64,000 bases of DNA, taken from positions 1,122,311 through 1,186,310 of the forward strand of contig JADJAD010000001.1 of the NCBI GenBank assembly GCA_016704465.1, given 5' to 3'. A model generated the notes under the pieces. It was not told the origin of the DNA. It ran no database searches and was given only the letters and a program-made list of their open reading frames with translations. A program made the translations under genes and the position numbers. The DNA comes from Gemmatimonadota bacterium (GTDB lineage Bacteria > Gemmatimonadota > Gemmatimonadetes > Gemmatimonadales > Gemmatimonadaceae). Position 1 is the first letter of the stretch. Each line of letters starts with the position of its first letter. Shown in pieces: positions 17,686-25,879 of the stretch.

Positions 17686-19173
17686 CTATCGCACACCGGT
17701 CGCCCGCATCCGCGCCACCACCGCCTCGCCCACTTCCCGTCCCAGCACCTCGCCCGCATCAATGTCGAAGCGATAGTGCACCCCACCCCACACCCGCGAG
17801 TTGGACGCCTCGACAGCGAGCGTGTCGTAGTGCGCCGCACGATCGGGAAAGAGTGCCGCCAGCACGCCGGCAGCCGCGCTCGAGATGGTCGAGTGACCGG
17901 ACGGATACGACGGAAACGGCGGCGTGGCGAAGACGGTGCGCAGTGCCGGATCGACCGTGACGGGGCGCGCCAGCCAGTAGTGGTACTTGGCGTCCCAGCA
18001 GGCCACGAAGGCGTCGAACATGGCGATGCTCACCCACGCCCGCGCCCGAACCGATCGCGGCACGCTCCAGCGGCGGCGCTGCAGTTCCTCCTCCACGAAC
18101 AGGTCCCAGCGCGCCGTCGGCGCCTCGGTGGCCCAGTAGCGGGCCCGATCCATCTGTGCCACCGTCACGCCGCCAGCCGCAAGTCGCCGCAACTCGTCCA
18201 GCGACACCTGGAAGGCAAAGCTTCCCGGCGCTGGGTACGGCGGCGGGCGAAAGGCATCGCCCGAGGAAATCACCCACGGACGCCAGCGCCCCGCCAACGC
18301 ATCGAACGGGATCGCGACGCGGCGCGGCGGTGTGGGCAACCAGACGTTTGGTCCGGTGGGAAAGGCGCGATCCCACTCCTGGTCCGCACCATCGCTCGCG
18401 GCGTGCGCCAACACGCGCCGCGCCACGCCATCGCCTAACGCGTAGCCGGCCTGCACGTCGCTGGGATACGCCGCGCCCGCCACGATGCGCGCGTCACCCA
18501 CCTCGCGCATGAGGGCGCGCAAACGCGCCGTGTCGCCGGGGAGCGCGCTGGCCACCAACACCGCCGATGCCGCCGCCGCCACCGCAGCGTGCTCCGATGG
18601 ATAGCTCGGCAAGTCCCCCACCGGGACCAAGGCTCGCACCCGCCCATCGCCCCGCGCCGGCGCACGCCGCCGATACGCAAACTTGGCGTCCCACGATGCC
18701 ACCACGGCATCGTGCATCGCCACGTGCAGCAGCGCCATCAACCGCGCCGAACGCGCCGGGGTGGCGTTCCGCACGTCGGGGAGGATGGTCCAGTACACAC
18801 CCAGCAGGTCGACCGCCGCTTGCGTCCAGATCGAGGTGGGATCGCCGTCGTGCCGCCGCACCAGCGAGTCGGTGGTCGCGGTCGTGGTGCGCTGCAACGC
18901 GATGATCTCCTGAATCTCCGACTCTGCCACCGCCGAGCGCTCGGCCGGGGGAGCCGTCGGGCGCAACGCATCCCCGCGCGTGAGCACGAACGTCGGCCAA
19001 TCGGCTGCCCCAGCCTCGTTCGGAAGCGTGGGCGCGGTGCTCGGCTCGGCGCACGCGGCAAGCGCGAGCGATAGCACGAGCAAACACGCGAGTGGACGCG
19101 CGAGCGCCGGCGACCTCCGTCCTTCTGCGGCACCACGACGCCCACCGCGCAGACATCCGCGCGCACTCGTCAC
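17686..19173 (-). CDS. vanadium haloperoxidase/PAP2-like lipoprotein with internal duplication
   Basis: A 495-residue lipoprotein (LALAAC, Cys41). The C-terminal half carries the complete PAP2/vanadium haloperoxidase triad: K396-x6-R403-P404 (KYHYWLARP), PSGH at 424-427 and SR-x5-H-x3-D at 459-470 (SRVWGGVHYRFD). These residues bind vanadate or phosphate, and the histidines are catalytic. The N-terminal half repeats the same layout in degenerate form: WDAKFAYRRRAP near 162-172, PSEH at 192-195 and ARIVAGAAYPSD near 228-239, with the key residues replaced. Activity could be halide oxidation or phosphatase. The GTG start overlaps the upstream lipoprotein stop (GTGA), making it the last gene of the SusC/SusD operon. 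Confidence 0.85.
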   Translation of the reverse strand: MTSARGCLRGGRRGAAEGRRSPALARPLACLLVLSLALAACAEPSTAPTLPNEAGAADWPTFVLTRGDALRPTAPPAERSAVAESEIQEIIALQRTTTATTDSLVRRHDGDPTSIWTQAAVDLLGVYWTILPDVRNATPARSARLMALLHVAMHDAVVASWDAKFAYRRRAPARGDGRVRALVPVGDLPSYPSEHAAVAAAASAVLVASALPGDTARLRALMREVGDARIVAGAAYPSDVQAGYALGDGVARRVLAHAASDGADQEWDRAFPTGPNVWLPTPPRRVAIPFDALAGRWRPWVISSGDAFRPPPYPAPGSFAFQVSLDELRRLAAGGVTVAQMDRARYWATEAPTARWDLFVEEELQRRRWSVPRSVRARAWVSIAMFDAFVACWDAKYHYWLARPVTVDPALRTVFATPPFPSYPSGHSTISSAAAGVLAALFPDRAAHYDTLAVEASNSRVWGGVHYRFDIDAGEVLGREVGEAVVARMRATGVR

Positions 19174-20189
19174 TGCCGCACTGCCTCCCCCCGGGGTACC
19201 CCCTCGGGGCGGAAGGTGATGGTGCGCGGTGTCCCGGGCGCAGCGTCACCAAAGCCATCGCGATATGGCCGAATGGCGAATGGCCGCTCGCTCCCGATCG
19301 GCTCACCCTGGTCGCTGATGGGTTCGATGGTGATGACATGCGTCCACCGTCCCACTCCCTGCGCATTCTTCTCGCGCAAGTCGAGCGGCAGCGGCAGGAC
19401 AGAGGGAAAGGGAAAGCCTAACGGGTTCGAGAACCAGTCGTCGCCGGGATACTCCTCCTCGCCGGCGGTCTGGAAGTCCTCCACCCCCGAGAACGGTCCC
19501 CAGCCGGTATCGTCGCGCGACGCGACGGCGCCGCCCGCATCGGGCAGGAACTTGCCATACGACAACCAGATGGCGTCCGGCGCACCGTGGTCGCGCACCA
19601 TCCACCCCTCGTAGATCCAGCCGGGCGTGAGCGAGGCCAGGCGCACCCACTGGTCGTTCTGCGGTGTCTGGCGCGGCGCCATGTTGAAGAGCCACACGCC
19701 GCACTCTTCAAACGACGGGTAGCCGTTCATGTGATTGTCGCTCGGACTGAACATCGTGAACTGTCCCGGGATCCGCTTGAGCGGAAGCGCACCGCGGGTC
19801 AGCGCATCCTCGACCCCCAGCGTGGCGCGCCCGTTGCGCCATTCACCCAGTAGCAGGCCCTGCGGAGACGGGCTGTCGGCCGCGTCGCGCGTCCCCTGCA
19901 CCGTGAGCAGCAGATTCACCGGCGCGAACGCGGGAAACGCCACGCGCAGTGTCGCCGCCCCATCGTCCGCCGGGTCGAGCGTCCCCAAGGAGGTCGCTGC
20001 ACCACCCGCATCGATCGCCCACGCCTCATAGTGACCCTGCGAGACCGGATCGAGCCGCACCAGGCCGCTGACCGTCAACGACAGGGTCGATGCCTGTCCT
20101 CCGGGTCCCGATGGCGCGGCGGCGTCGCCACCACAGGCGGCGACGGCCAGCAGCCCCGCCCGTGCAACCCACGCCGTCAGTCGCAACAT
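19170..20189 (-). CDS. lipoprotein of the SusCD-haloperoxidase operon
   Basis: A 339-residue lipoprotein (LLAVAACGGD, Cys19). The first domain, LTVSGLVRLDPVSQGHYEAWAIDAGGAATSLGTL, resembles the Ig-like strand pattern of anti-sigma-factor-K C-terminal domains. The second domain is aromatic-rich with a GGAVASRDDTGWGPFSGVEDFQTAGEEEYPGDDWFSNPLGFPFPSVLPLPLDLR type segment and TITFRPEGVP near the end. I do not recognise its exact family. Start overlaps the preceding lipoprotein gene by 13 bases and its stop overlaps the haloperoxidase-like GTG by four, so it is firmly in the operon. A surface or periplasmic accessory role is inferred. Confidence 0.75.
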   Translation of the reverse strand: MLRLTAWVARAGLLAVAACGGDAAAPSGPGGQASTLSLTVSGLVRLDPVSQGHYEAWAIDAGGAATSLGTLDPADDGAATLRVAFPAFAPVNLLLTVQGTRDAADSPSPQGLLLGEWRNGRATLGVEDALTRGALPLKRIPGQFTMFSPSDNHMNGYPSFEECGVWLFNMAPRQTPQNDQWVRLASLTPGWIYEGWMVRDHGAPDAIWLSYGKFLPDAGGAVASRDDTGWGPFSGVEDFQTAGEEEYPGDDWFSNPLGFPFPSVLPLPLDLREKNAQGVGRWTHVITIEPISDQGEPIGSERPFAIRPYRDGFGDAAPGTPRTITFRPEGVPRGEAVRQ

Positions 20190-20719
20190 CTGATCATCGC
20201 GGCACCGCGATAGTTGTCGGGGCCACCGCCGTCGGGCGGTCCTTCGGGCGGTGTCGAGCCGGCGCTGAACCCTTTTGTCACCAGGAAGGTGACCACCACC
20301 GCCAGAGCCGCGCCGACCACCCAGGAGGTGCGCGTCCGGGACAAGGTGCGCACGCGCACATCGGTCACATCGTGCGGCCCCAGCGACACGCTGATTCCGC
20401 TGACTGGCAGGTCCTGCCCTCGAATCGGGGTCACGCTGGCCACGTCCACGACGTAGCGATCACCCTCCATCGCCTTGAGCGCCCCGGCCACGCGCAGGAT
20501 GCCCGGGCCAAGGCGCGCCGAGTGCGCGACACGCCCCTGATCGGTGAGCTCGAGCTGCAGCGGCGCCCCAGGGGCCGGTGCCGTGCGCGGCGGGACGTAC
20601 GTGAAGCACGCCGTGCACAGGTGGAGGACGGCCACGAGCGCCGCCGTCAGGCGCAACGGCGAGTGACGCGCCAGGGGCGCGCCACCCGCCGTCACGTTCG
20701 TCGTCCGGATTCCTGCCAT
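20177..20719 (-). CDS. small lipoprotein with C-terminal membrane helix
   Basis: About 180 residues. A lipoprotein-type signal (LRLTAALVAVLHLCTAC) leads to a beta-rich domain (PLQLELTDQGRVAHSARLGPGILRVAGALKAMEGDRYVVDVASV) and a hydrophobic helix (TSWVVGAALAVVVTFLVT) near 135-152, then a Gly/Pro-rich tail. The position just after susD and its overlap with the next lipoprotein gene place it in the operon. Similar small lipoproteins follow SusCD pairs in Gemmatimonadota; function unknown. Two adjacent Met codons (20722, 20719) are possible starts. Confidence 0.7.
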   Translation of the reverse strand: MAGIRTTNVTAGGAPLARHSPLRLTAALVAVLHLCTACFTYVPPRTAPAPGAPLQLELTDQGRVAHSARLGPGILRVAGALKAMEGDRYVVDVASVTPIRGQDLPVSGISVSLGPHDVTDVRVRTLSRTRTSWVVGAALAVVVTFLVTKGFSAGSTPPEGPPDGGGPDNYRGAAMIRCCD

Positions 20720-20744
20720 CACACGTCTGCCCGGCAGCAGCGGA

Positions 20745-21998
20745 TCACGTGCCGCGCAGGTTGGGGTTCGCCTGAATCTCGTTCAGGCTGATGGGAATGC
20801 ACTTGTCGCGATTGTCGAGGAAGGTATTCTTGGCCGGCCCCGTCTCCGCATTCCAGCGGCGCAGGTCCCACAGCCGCCGCGACTCGAGCCACAGCGTCGC
20901 GCCACGCTCGCGCTGCAGGATGGGCCACGCTTCGGCGAGCGTCGTGGCCGTGAGCGGCGGGAGCGGACTCGTTGCCACGTTGTGGAAGGCACGAACCTGA
21001 TTGATGAGCGTCATCGCTCCCGGCACGTCGTTGTTGCGCAACGCCGCCTCGGCACGGACGAGAAGCATCTCGGTGCCCTTCACGATCGGGATATCGGCGG
21101 CGAGGTTGATGAACTTCCGCTGCCGGAAGAAGACCGTGCGCCCATCCTGACCGGTCGCCAGCGCCCCACTTGTGGTGCGCACCGTGTCCCACGGCACACG
21201 AGGGTCACGAACCGCCGACCAGAACGTGCCAAAGACGGTGTACTCCGAGCGATTGATGGTCTCGAAGGCCAGTTCGTTGTTCTCCGCCGCTGTGTTCGTC
21301 GAGAACGGCGCCACGAAGACATAGGCCGAGGGGACGATCTGGGCGTCGGTAACAGCGCCGGTCCAGTTGTTCTGCCAGGCGCGCACGGACGCACGACCAC
21401 CATGTGCCACACGCAGGAGCGAATCACGCAGGGCGCCGGTGAGTCCACCGGCGATGCGAATCGCTTCGCTGAACTGAGCCTCGGCACGCTGGAAGTGCAC
21501 TTTGTGGTCGCCCGACGGCCCGCCGTCGATAACCGAGTTGCACGTCACCTCGCCGAGCATGCGATTGGCGAGGCCCGCATAGATGTTGGCGCGGGCTGCA
21601 AACGGCGACGTGTCGTAGCCTGTGCCGAGCACCGTTTTCATGCGCTCGATGCCCTGCTCCGCCACCCAGCGGGCAGCGTGCATGTCCCCCCAGCTACCGT
21701 TGATGTCCTCGGGACGGACGATACCGCGGTTCCAGAGTCCCTGTCCGGGCCCATAACTCCCGGCATGGTACAGGTCGTCCGACAGCAATGCGGTTTGCGG
21801 CGAAAGTGAGTTGTAGGCCTCGGACAGGTTGAACGCCATGCCCGTGGTGAGGCCGGCCATGGCCGACGGAACGTTGAGGTTGTCGTCGGCGATCGGGCCG
21901 GGATTGGAGACGTCGAAGAAGTTGCAGCCGCCGGTGGCGGCGAGGGTGCTGAAGGCGACGGTCGCCGAGGCGAGTCGCACGATTCGATTCACGCGCAT
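20745..21998 (-). CDS. RagB/SusD-family outer-membrane lipoprotein
   Basis: A 417-residue SusD-like protein, the lipid-anchored lid over a SusC TonB-dependent channel that captures a substrate. The lipoprotein signal ends LAATGGCNFFDV (Cys25). SusD features are visible: NFFDVSNPGPIADDNLN at the N-terminus, TPR-like helices (ARANIYAGLANRMLGEVTCNSVIDGG), AEAQFSEAIRIAGG, TEMLLVRAEAALRNNDVPGAMTLINQVRAFHNV, and ERGATLWLESRRLWDLRRWN, ending in CIPISLNEIQANPNL. It lies 22 bases downstream of susC and is followed 25 bases later by a lipoprotein gene. No glycoside hydrolase is adjacent, so the substrate need not be a glycan. Confidence 0.9.
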   Translation of the reverse strand: MRVNRIVRLASATVAFSTLAATGGCNFFDVSNPGPIADDNLNVPSAMAGLTTGMAFNLSEAYNSLSPQTALLSDDLYHAGSYGPGQGLWNRGIVRPEDINGSWGDMHAARWVAEQGIERMKTVLGTGYDTSPFAARANIYAGLANRMLGEVTCNSVIDGGPSGDHKVHFQRAEAQFSEAIRIAGGLTGALRDSLLRVAHGGRASVRAWQNNWTGAVTDAQIVPSAYVFVAPFSTNTAAENNELAFETINRSEYTVFGTFWSAVRDPRVPWDTVRTTSGALATGQDGRTVFFRQRKFINLAADIPIVKGTEMLLVRAEAALRNNDVPGAMTLINQVRAFHNVATSPLPPLTATTLAEAWPILQRERGATLWLESRRLWDLRRWNAETGPAKNTFLDNRDKCIPISLNEIQANPNLRGT

Positions 21999-22020
21999 CG
22001 TGTGGAATCCTCGGGATGGG

Positions 22021-25017
22021 TTACCAGTTGGTACGGAAGGAAAGCGAGAACGACCGCAACTGCGGGAGGTTGTAGTACTCGCGGCGCCCCACCTGACTGT
22101 CCTGCTGGTCGGAGGACTCGGGGTCGAGCCCGGTGTAGTCGGTGCTCAGGAACAGGTTGCGCCCGGCGAGGGAGAGCGTACCGCCGCGCGAGCCGGGGAT
22201 CCAGCGCGCCGGGACACGATACGAGAGTGTCACGTAGCGCAGGCGGAAGAAGTCCATCTTCTCGATCCAGGCGTCGGCCAGGTTCTGCGTCGTGTTGTAG
22301 CCGCAGCGCACGCGCTCCAGGGCGGTGAGGCCGTCAGCCGCACCGGCCTGTCCCTTGGCGACGGCGATGATCTTGCGCTGCGCGTCATAGCAGGGCCGCC
22401 AGTTGCCGCGGATCGCCCCCTGGTAGCCAACGTAATTGATGTTGTAGCCGCCCTTCTGGAATTCCCCCAACCCATCGATGGTCACCTTGTCCCACAGCGT
22501 CAGCGAAGTGCCGAGGCCGAGGATGTTGGTGGGCCACGTGGGACCGATGTACACGTTGGTGTCGGAGCGAACCGGTGCCTCGAGGGCCCCCGCGTTCAGA
22601 ATCTTGCGCGCGAAGAGCGACGTGACCGGGTAACCGACACGCACCTCTGTGAACGACCCGCCAACGGCGATGAGCGGCTCGTCGCCCAGGTCGGTAGCCT
22701 TGCTCTTGAGGTTCGTGAGGTTCACTCGGCCACGCCAATCGAAGTTGGAGCGGCGAATGAGGCCGGCGTCGAACTTGACTTCGAGCCCCGAGTTGTTGAC
22801 CTCGCCCACGTTCTCGAGCTGCCGGTTCAGGAAGCCCTGGCTGGGCGGATACCGCACCTGAATGAGGGCGTCCGAGGTGGTGGTGTTGAAGTACGTCATG
22901 TCGACCGAGAAGCGGCCGGCGAAGGCGCTGGCCTCGAGGCCGATTTCAGCCTCGCGCGTGCGCTCCGGTCCCAGGTTCGGATTGCCAAGCTGGTTGGGCG
23001 TGAATCCCGGCTTGGCCTCGTCGCCGGCGATCGGGTCCCAGGTACGCACGGCATCGAAGGCGCCCGGCGCCTTGCCCGACTCGCCGATGGCGGTGCGCAG
23101 CTTGAGCGTCTCGATCACGTCCTTCGGCCAGAACTCGTGGTCCGAGAGGGCGTAGGCGAAGCCGACCTTGGGGTAGTACTGGAGGCCGAAGTCCTTGCCG
23201 AAGGCGCTGTTGCCGTCCACGCGCATGCCTAACGTGACGAAGGCGCGGTCCTTCCAGCCGATCTGTTCCTGAAAGAAGAGTCCGGCGTTCACGACGCGGC
23301 GGCGCACGTCGGTCCCAACCGTGCGGATCGCCGCGCTCGTGAGCACCGGGTCACCCGGTCCGGAGAACTCCGTGCCGGTGACTGCGGTCTGGTTCAGGTT
23401 GTCCTGAAAGAGCTGCCCGCCCACCGACGTGGACGTCGTGAGGCTACCCCCGAAGTCCTTCTTGAAGGTCGACGCGTAGTCGACCGAGAGGAACTGGCGC
23501 ACGAACGCCGCCTGCGTGATCGACCCGACCGGGTTGCGCAGGTGACCGAACGGGATGATCGAACGGTTCTCGACGTTGTTGTAGTCGAAGCCGATCGACA
23601 GGCGGTTGGTCCACGCCTCTATCGGCGCGTAGTTCACCGTGAAGCCGGAGATGTAGTGATCAGTCTTGGTCTTGGTCCCGATCTGTAAGGCGGCCTCGTT
23701 GTTCTTGCAGATGATGCCGGCGGTGGCACATCCGGAGCCGTTGTAGTTGCCGGCGGTGCCGCGCGCCACGTTGAGCAGGAAGCCGTTGGCCAGGTTGCCG
23801 TCGGCGATCCAGTCCTGGTCACCGCGCTGGTACGACGAGTTGAGCTGCACCTCGAGCTTCTGGAACGGGCGGAAGGAGAAGTTGCCGCGGAAGCCGCCCG
23901 TGGTGTACTCGTTGGACTCGATCGCCCCCTCTTCGTTGGAGAGGTTCCCGGCAAGGAAGTACTGGGCCACGTCCGACCCGCCCGCGACCGACAACGCCCC
24001 CTTCTGCACGGCGCCGGTGCGCACCCACTTGCCGCTCGACGGACAGGTCGCGTCCTCGAACGGGACGTTCTCCCCGAAATTCGCCCGCGACGGCGTGATC
24101 TCGATCCCGAACAACTCGGGGCCTCGGCAGTTCTTCAGGTACACCGCAGTCGGATCGCCGTCGATACTGACGCTGTTCAGGTCGTTTGTACCACCGGTAA
24201 TGTCCAGACTCCATTGCGGACGCCCCGCGCGCCCCCGCTTGGTGAAGATCTGGATCACCCCGCCCGACGCCTCCGTCCCGTAGAGCGTCGTCGCTGCCGC
24301 CCCCTTCACCACCTCCACCCGCTCGATGTCCTCGGCGCGGATGTCGTTGAACGGGTTGATCGTCTGCCGAGCGTTCGGCACCGTCGGGCTGGTGCCGCTG
24401 AAGATGCGGACGCCGTCCACGTAGATGATGGGGTTGTTGCCCTGCGAGATGGAGTTGTTGCCTCGCAGGCGGATCTGCCCACCGGCACCAGGCTGCCCCG
24501 AATTGGCAAGCACCGTCACCCCCGGGGTCTGCGCCGACAGCAGCTGCTGTGCGTTGGCCACTGGGGCGTTCTGGATCTGCTCCGCAGAGATCGTCGCCAT
24601 CGAGTTGGTGATCTCCTTGCGCCGCACGTCGCCGGTGGCCGTCACCACCACCTGCTCCAGCGCCACCGGCGCCTCGCGAATGGTGAAGTCAAGCGTCGCC
24701 GTCTCGCCGGCCACCACGGTCACCTGCTCCGATGCCGGGGCGAAGCCGAGTCGCACCACGCGGATCGTGCGCGGCCCGGCCGGGACGTTGTTCAGTCGAT
24801 ATTCACCATTCTCATTCGTCTGTGCCCCAATGGCAGTGCCCACGACCCCGACCTGGGCCTGTGGCAGGGGGCGATTCGCCCCCTCGACGATCACGCGGCC
24901 GCGAACGGATCCCGTGGCCTGGGCGAATAGCGGTGACACGAGCGACGCCGACAGCGCGGCCGCGAGGCCGCCTGCGAGCGCCGATCGCGCCAGGAAACGA
25001 CGGACGACATTGGACAT
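22021..25017 (-). CDS. SusC/RagA-family TonB-dependent receptor
   Basis: A 998-residue outer-membrane receptor. A signal peptide (LARSALAGGLAAALSASLVSPLFAQ) precedes a carboxypeptidase-like regulatory domain (VRGRVIVEGANRPLPQAQVGVVGTAIGAQTNENGEYRL). The plug follows: RLRGNNSISQGNNPIIYVDGVRI and the SusC hallmark VEVVKGAAATTLYGTEASGGVIQIFTK. The rest is a 22-stranded barrel ending in LRSFSLSFRTNW with a terminal aromatic residue. The ATG at 25017 has an AGGAGGA site seven bases upstream. With SusD it forms a pedal-bin importer powered by TonB. It is the first gene of an apparent five-gene operon ending in the haloperoxidase-like protein. Confidence 0.92.
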   Translation of the reverse strand: MSNVVRRFLARSALAGGLAAALSASLVSPLFAQATGSVRGRVIVEGANRPLPQAQVGVVGTAIGAQTNENGEYRLNNVPAGPRTIRVVRLGFAPASEQVTVVAGETATLDFTIREAPVALEQVVVTATGDVRRKEITNSMATISAEQIQNAPVANAQQLLSAQTPGVTVLANSGQPGAGGQIRLRGNNSISQGNNPIIYVDGVRIFSGTSPTVPNARQTINPFNDIRAEDIERVEVVKGAAATTLYGTEASGGVIQIFTKRGRAGRPQWSLDITGGTNDLNSVSIDGDPTAVYLKNCRGPELFGIEITPSRANFGENVPFEDATCPSSGKWVRTGAVQKGALSVAGGSDVAQYFLAGNLSNEEGAIESNEYTTGGFRGNFSFRPFQKLEVQLNSSYQRGDQDWIADGNLANGFLLNVARGTAGNYNGSGCATAGIICKNNEAALQIGTKTKTDHYISGFTVNYAPIEAWTNRLSIGFDYNNVENRSIIPFGHLRNPVGSITQAAFVRQFLSVDYASTFKKDFGGSLTTSTSVGGQLFQDNLNQTAVTGTEFSGPGDPVLTSAAIRTVGTDVRRRVVNAGLFFQEQIGWKDRAFVTLGMRVDGNSAFGKDFGLQYYPKVGFAYALSDHEFWPKDVIETLKLRTAIGESGKAPGAFDAVRTWDPIAGDEAKPGFTPNQLGNPNLGPERTREAEIGLEASAFAGRFSVDMTYFNTTTSDALIQVRYPPSQGFLNRQLENVGEVNNSGLEVKFDAGLIRRSNFDWRGRVNLTNLKSKATDLGDEPLIAVGGSFTEVRVGYPVTSLFARKILNAGALEAPVRSDTNVYIGPTWPTNILGLGTSLTLWDKVTIDGLGEFQKGGYNINYVGYQGAIRGNWRPCYDAQRKIIAVAKGQAGAADGLTALERVRCGYNTTQNLADAWIEKMDFFRLRYVTLSYRVPARWIPGSRGGTLSLAGRNLFLSTDYTGLDPESSDQQDSQVGRREYYNLPQLRSFSLSFRTNW

Positions 25018-25879
25018 GTACTCCTCCTGAACGAGGCTAGTGGGGAGCGGGATGGGCGGATGGTCCGATGGGAGACTCGAGCCACAACGCGGACTCCTGC
25101 TACAACGGGGACGCGACGCGGAGGGTGCGCGGTAGTGCTGGTCAATATCCTGCCGGGTACCCCGAGGGCAAGAGGGAAAGCACCAGCGGCGTGGCACGCG
25201 ACACGAGTAGCGTCTGCGCGCTTCGTGACGATCGCGACGCGAACGACGCACGAGAGCGACTCACGTTCTCGGCCGCTTCAGCGGCCGTACATGTGGGCGC
25301 GATCGGCGCGTGCTCGGGCTGGCCACCGCCGCCAATGAGAAGCACCTCACCAGGGCGCGTTCCGGCTCTACGACGGCGTCGCCATCGCCCAGCCGACCAT
25401 GATCGACCGCGAGCTGGAGTACTATCGGCTGGGTGCGTGCTCGAGGACCATGGAGTGCGCCGGGGTGTTCCCGACCGAGGCAGGCGCCGGGATGTGCAAA
25501 CCGTATGGGGGCCTGCACGGCGCGGCTTCGTACCGTTCCCGGTTCCTTCCCGCTGGACGAGTTGCGTCCGGCCACGTGGTCTCGACGGCCACATCGGGAG
25601 CATCTGCGCCAACACAGCCCGCCGACAGAACGGCAACCCGCATGTCGGGCATGGTGGGTGATGTGATGCCATTTCCAACTGCATTGTGCCGGGTGCGTCC
25701 GCCAGTCTTGGCGGACATGAGACGGTGTTGTGACGCCCGATGATGAGGTTCGCGCCGGGAGCACGGCCCATGTCGCGCAGGGCGTCCTGTTCGACGCTGC
25801 CACGGCACAACGACGCTCCCCTAGGCGCACGGAGCAGCCGCTCCGGCGTTCCGTCAGCAACGACCGAGAGAGGTGGCGT
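25018..25879 (+). other. long divergent intergenic region
   Basis: About 860 bases between the start of susC and the start of the ZU5-type lipoprotein, both transcribed away from it. It must hold both promoters. Open frames on both strands cross it, but none has a family-like sequence, and their boundaries follow GC skew rather than start and stop signals. I see no gene or clear repeat in it. Confidence 0.45.

Noticed and set aside
25018..25879. Hidden gene in the long intergenic region upstream of susC
   Set aside because: Open frames of 80-220 codons exist on both strands, but none shows coherent family sequence, start signals or consistent codon use.
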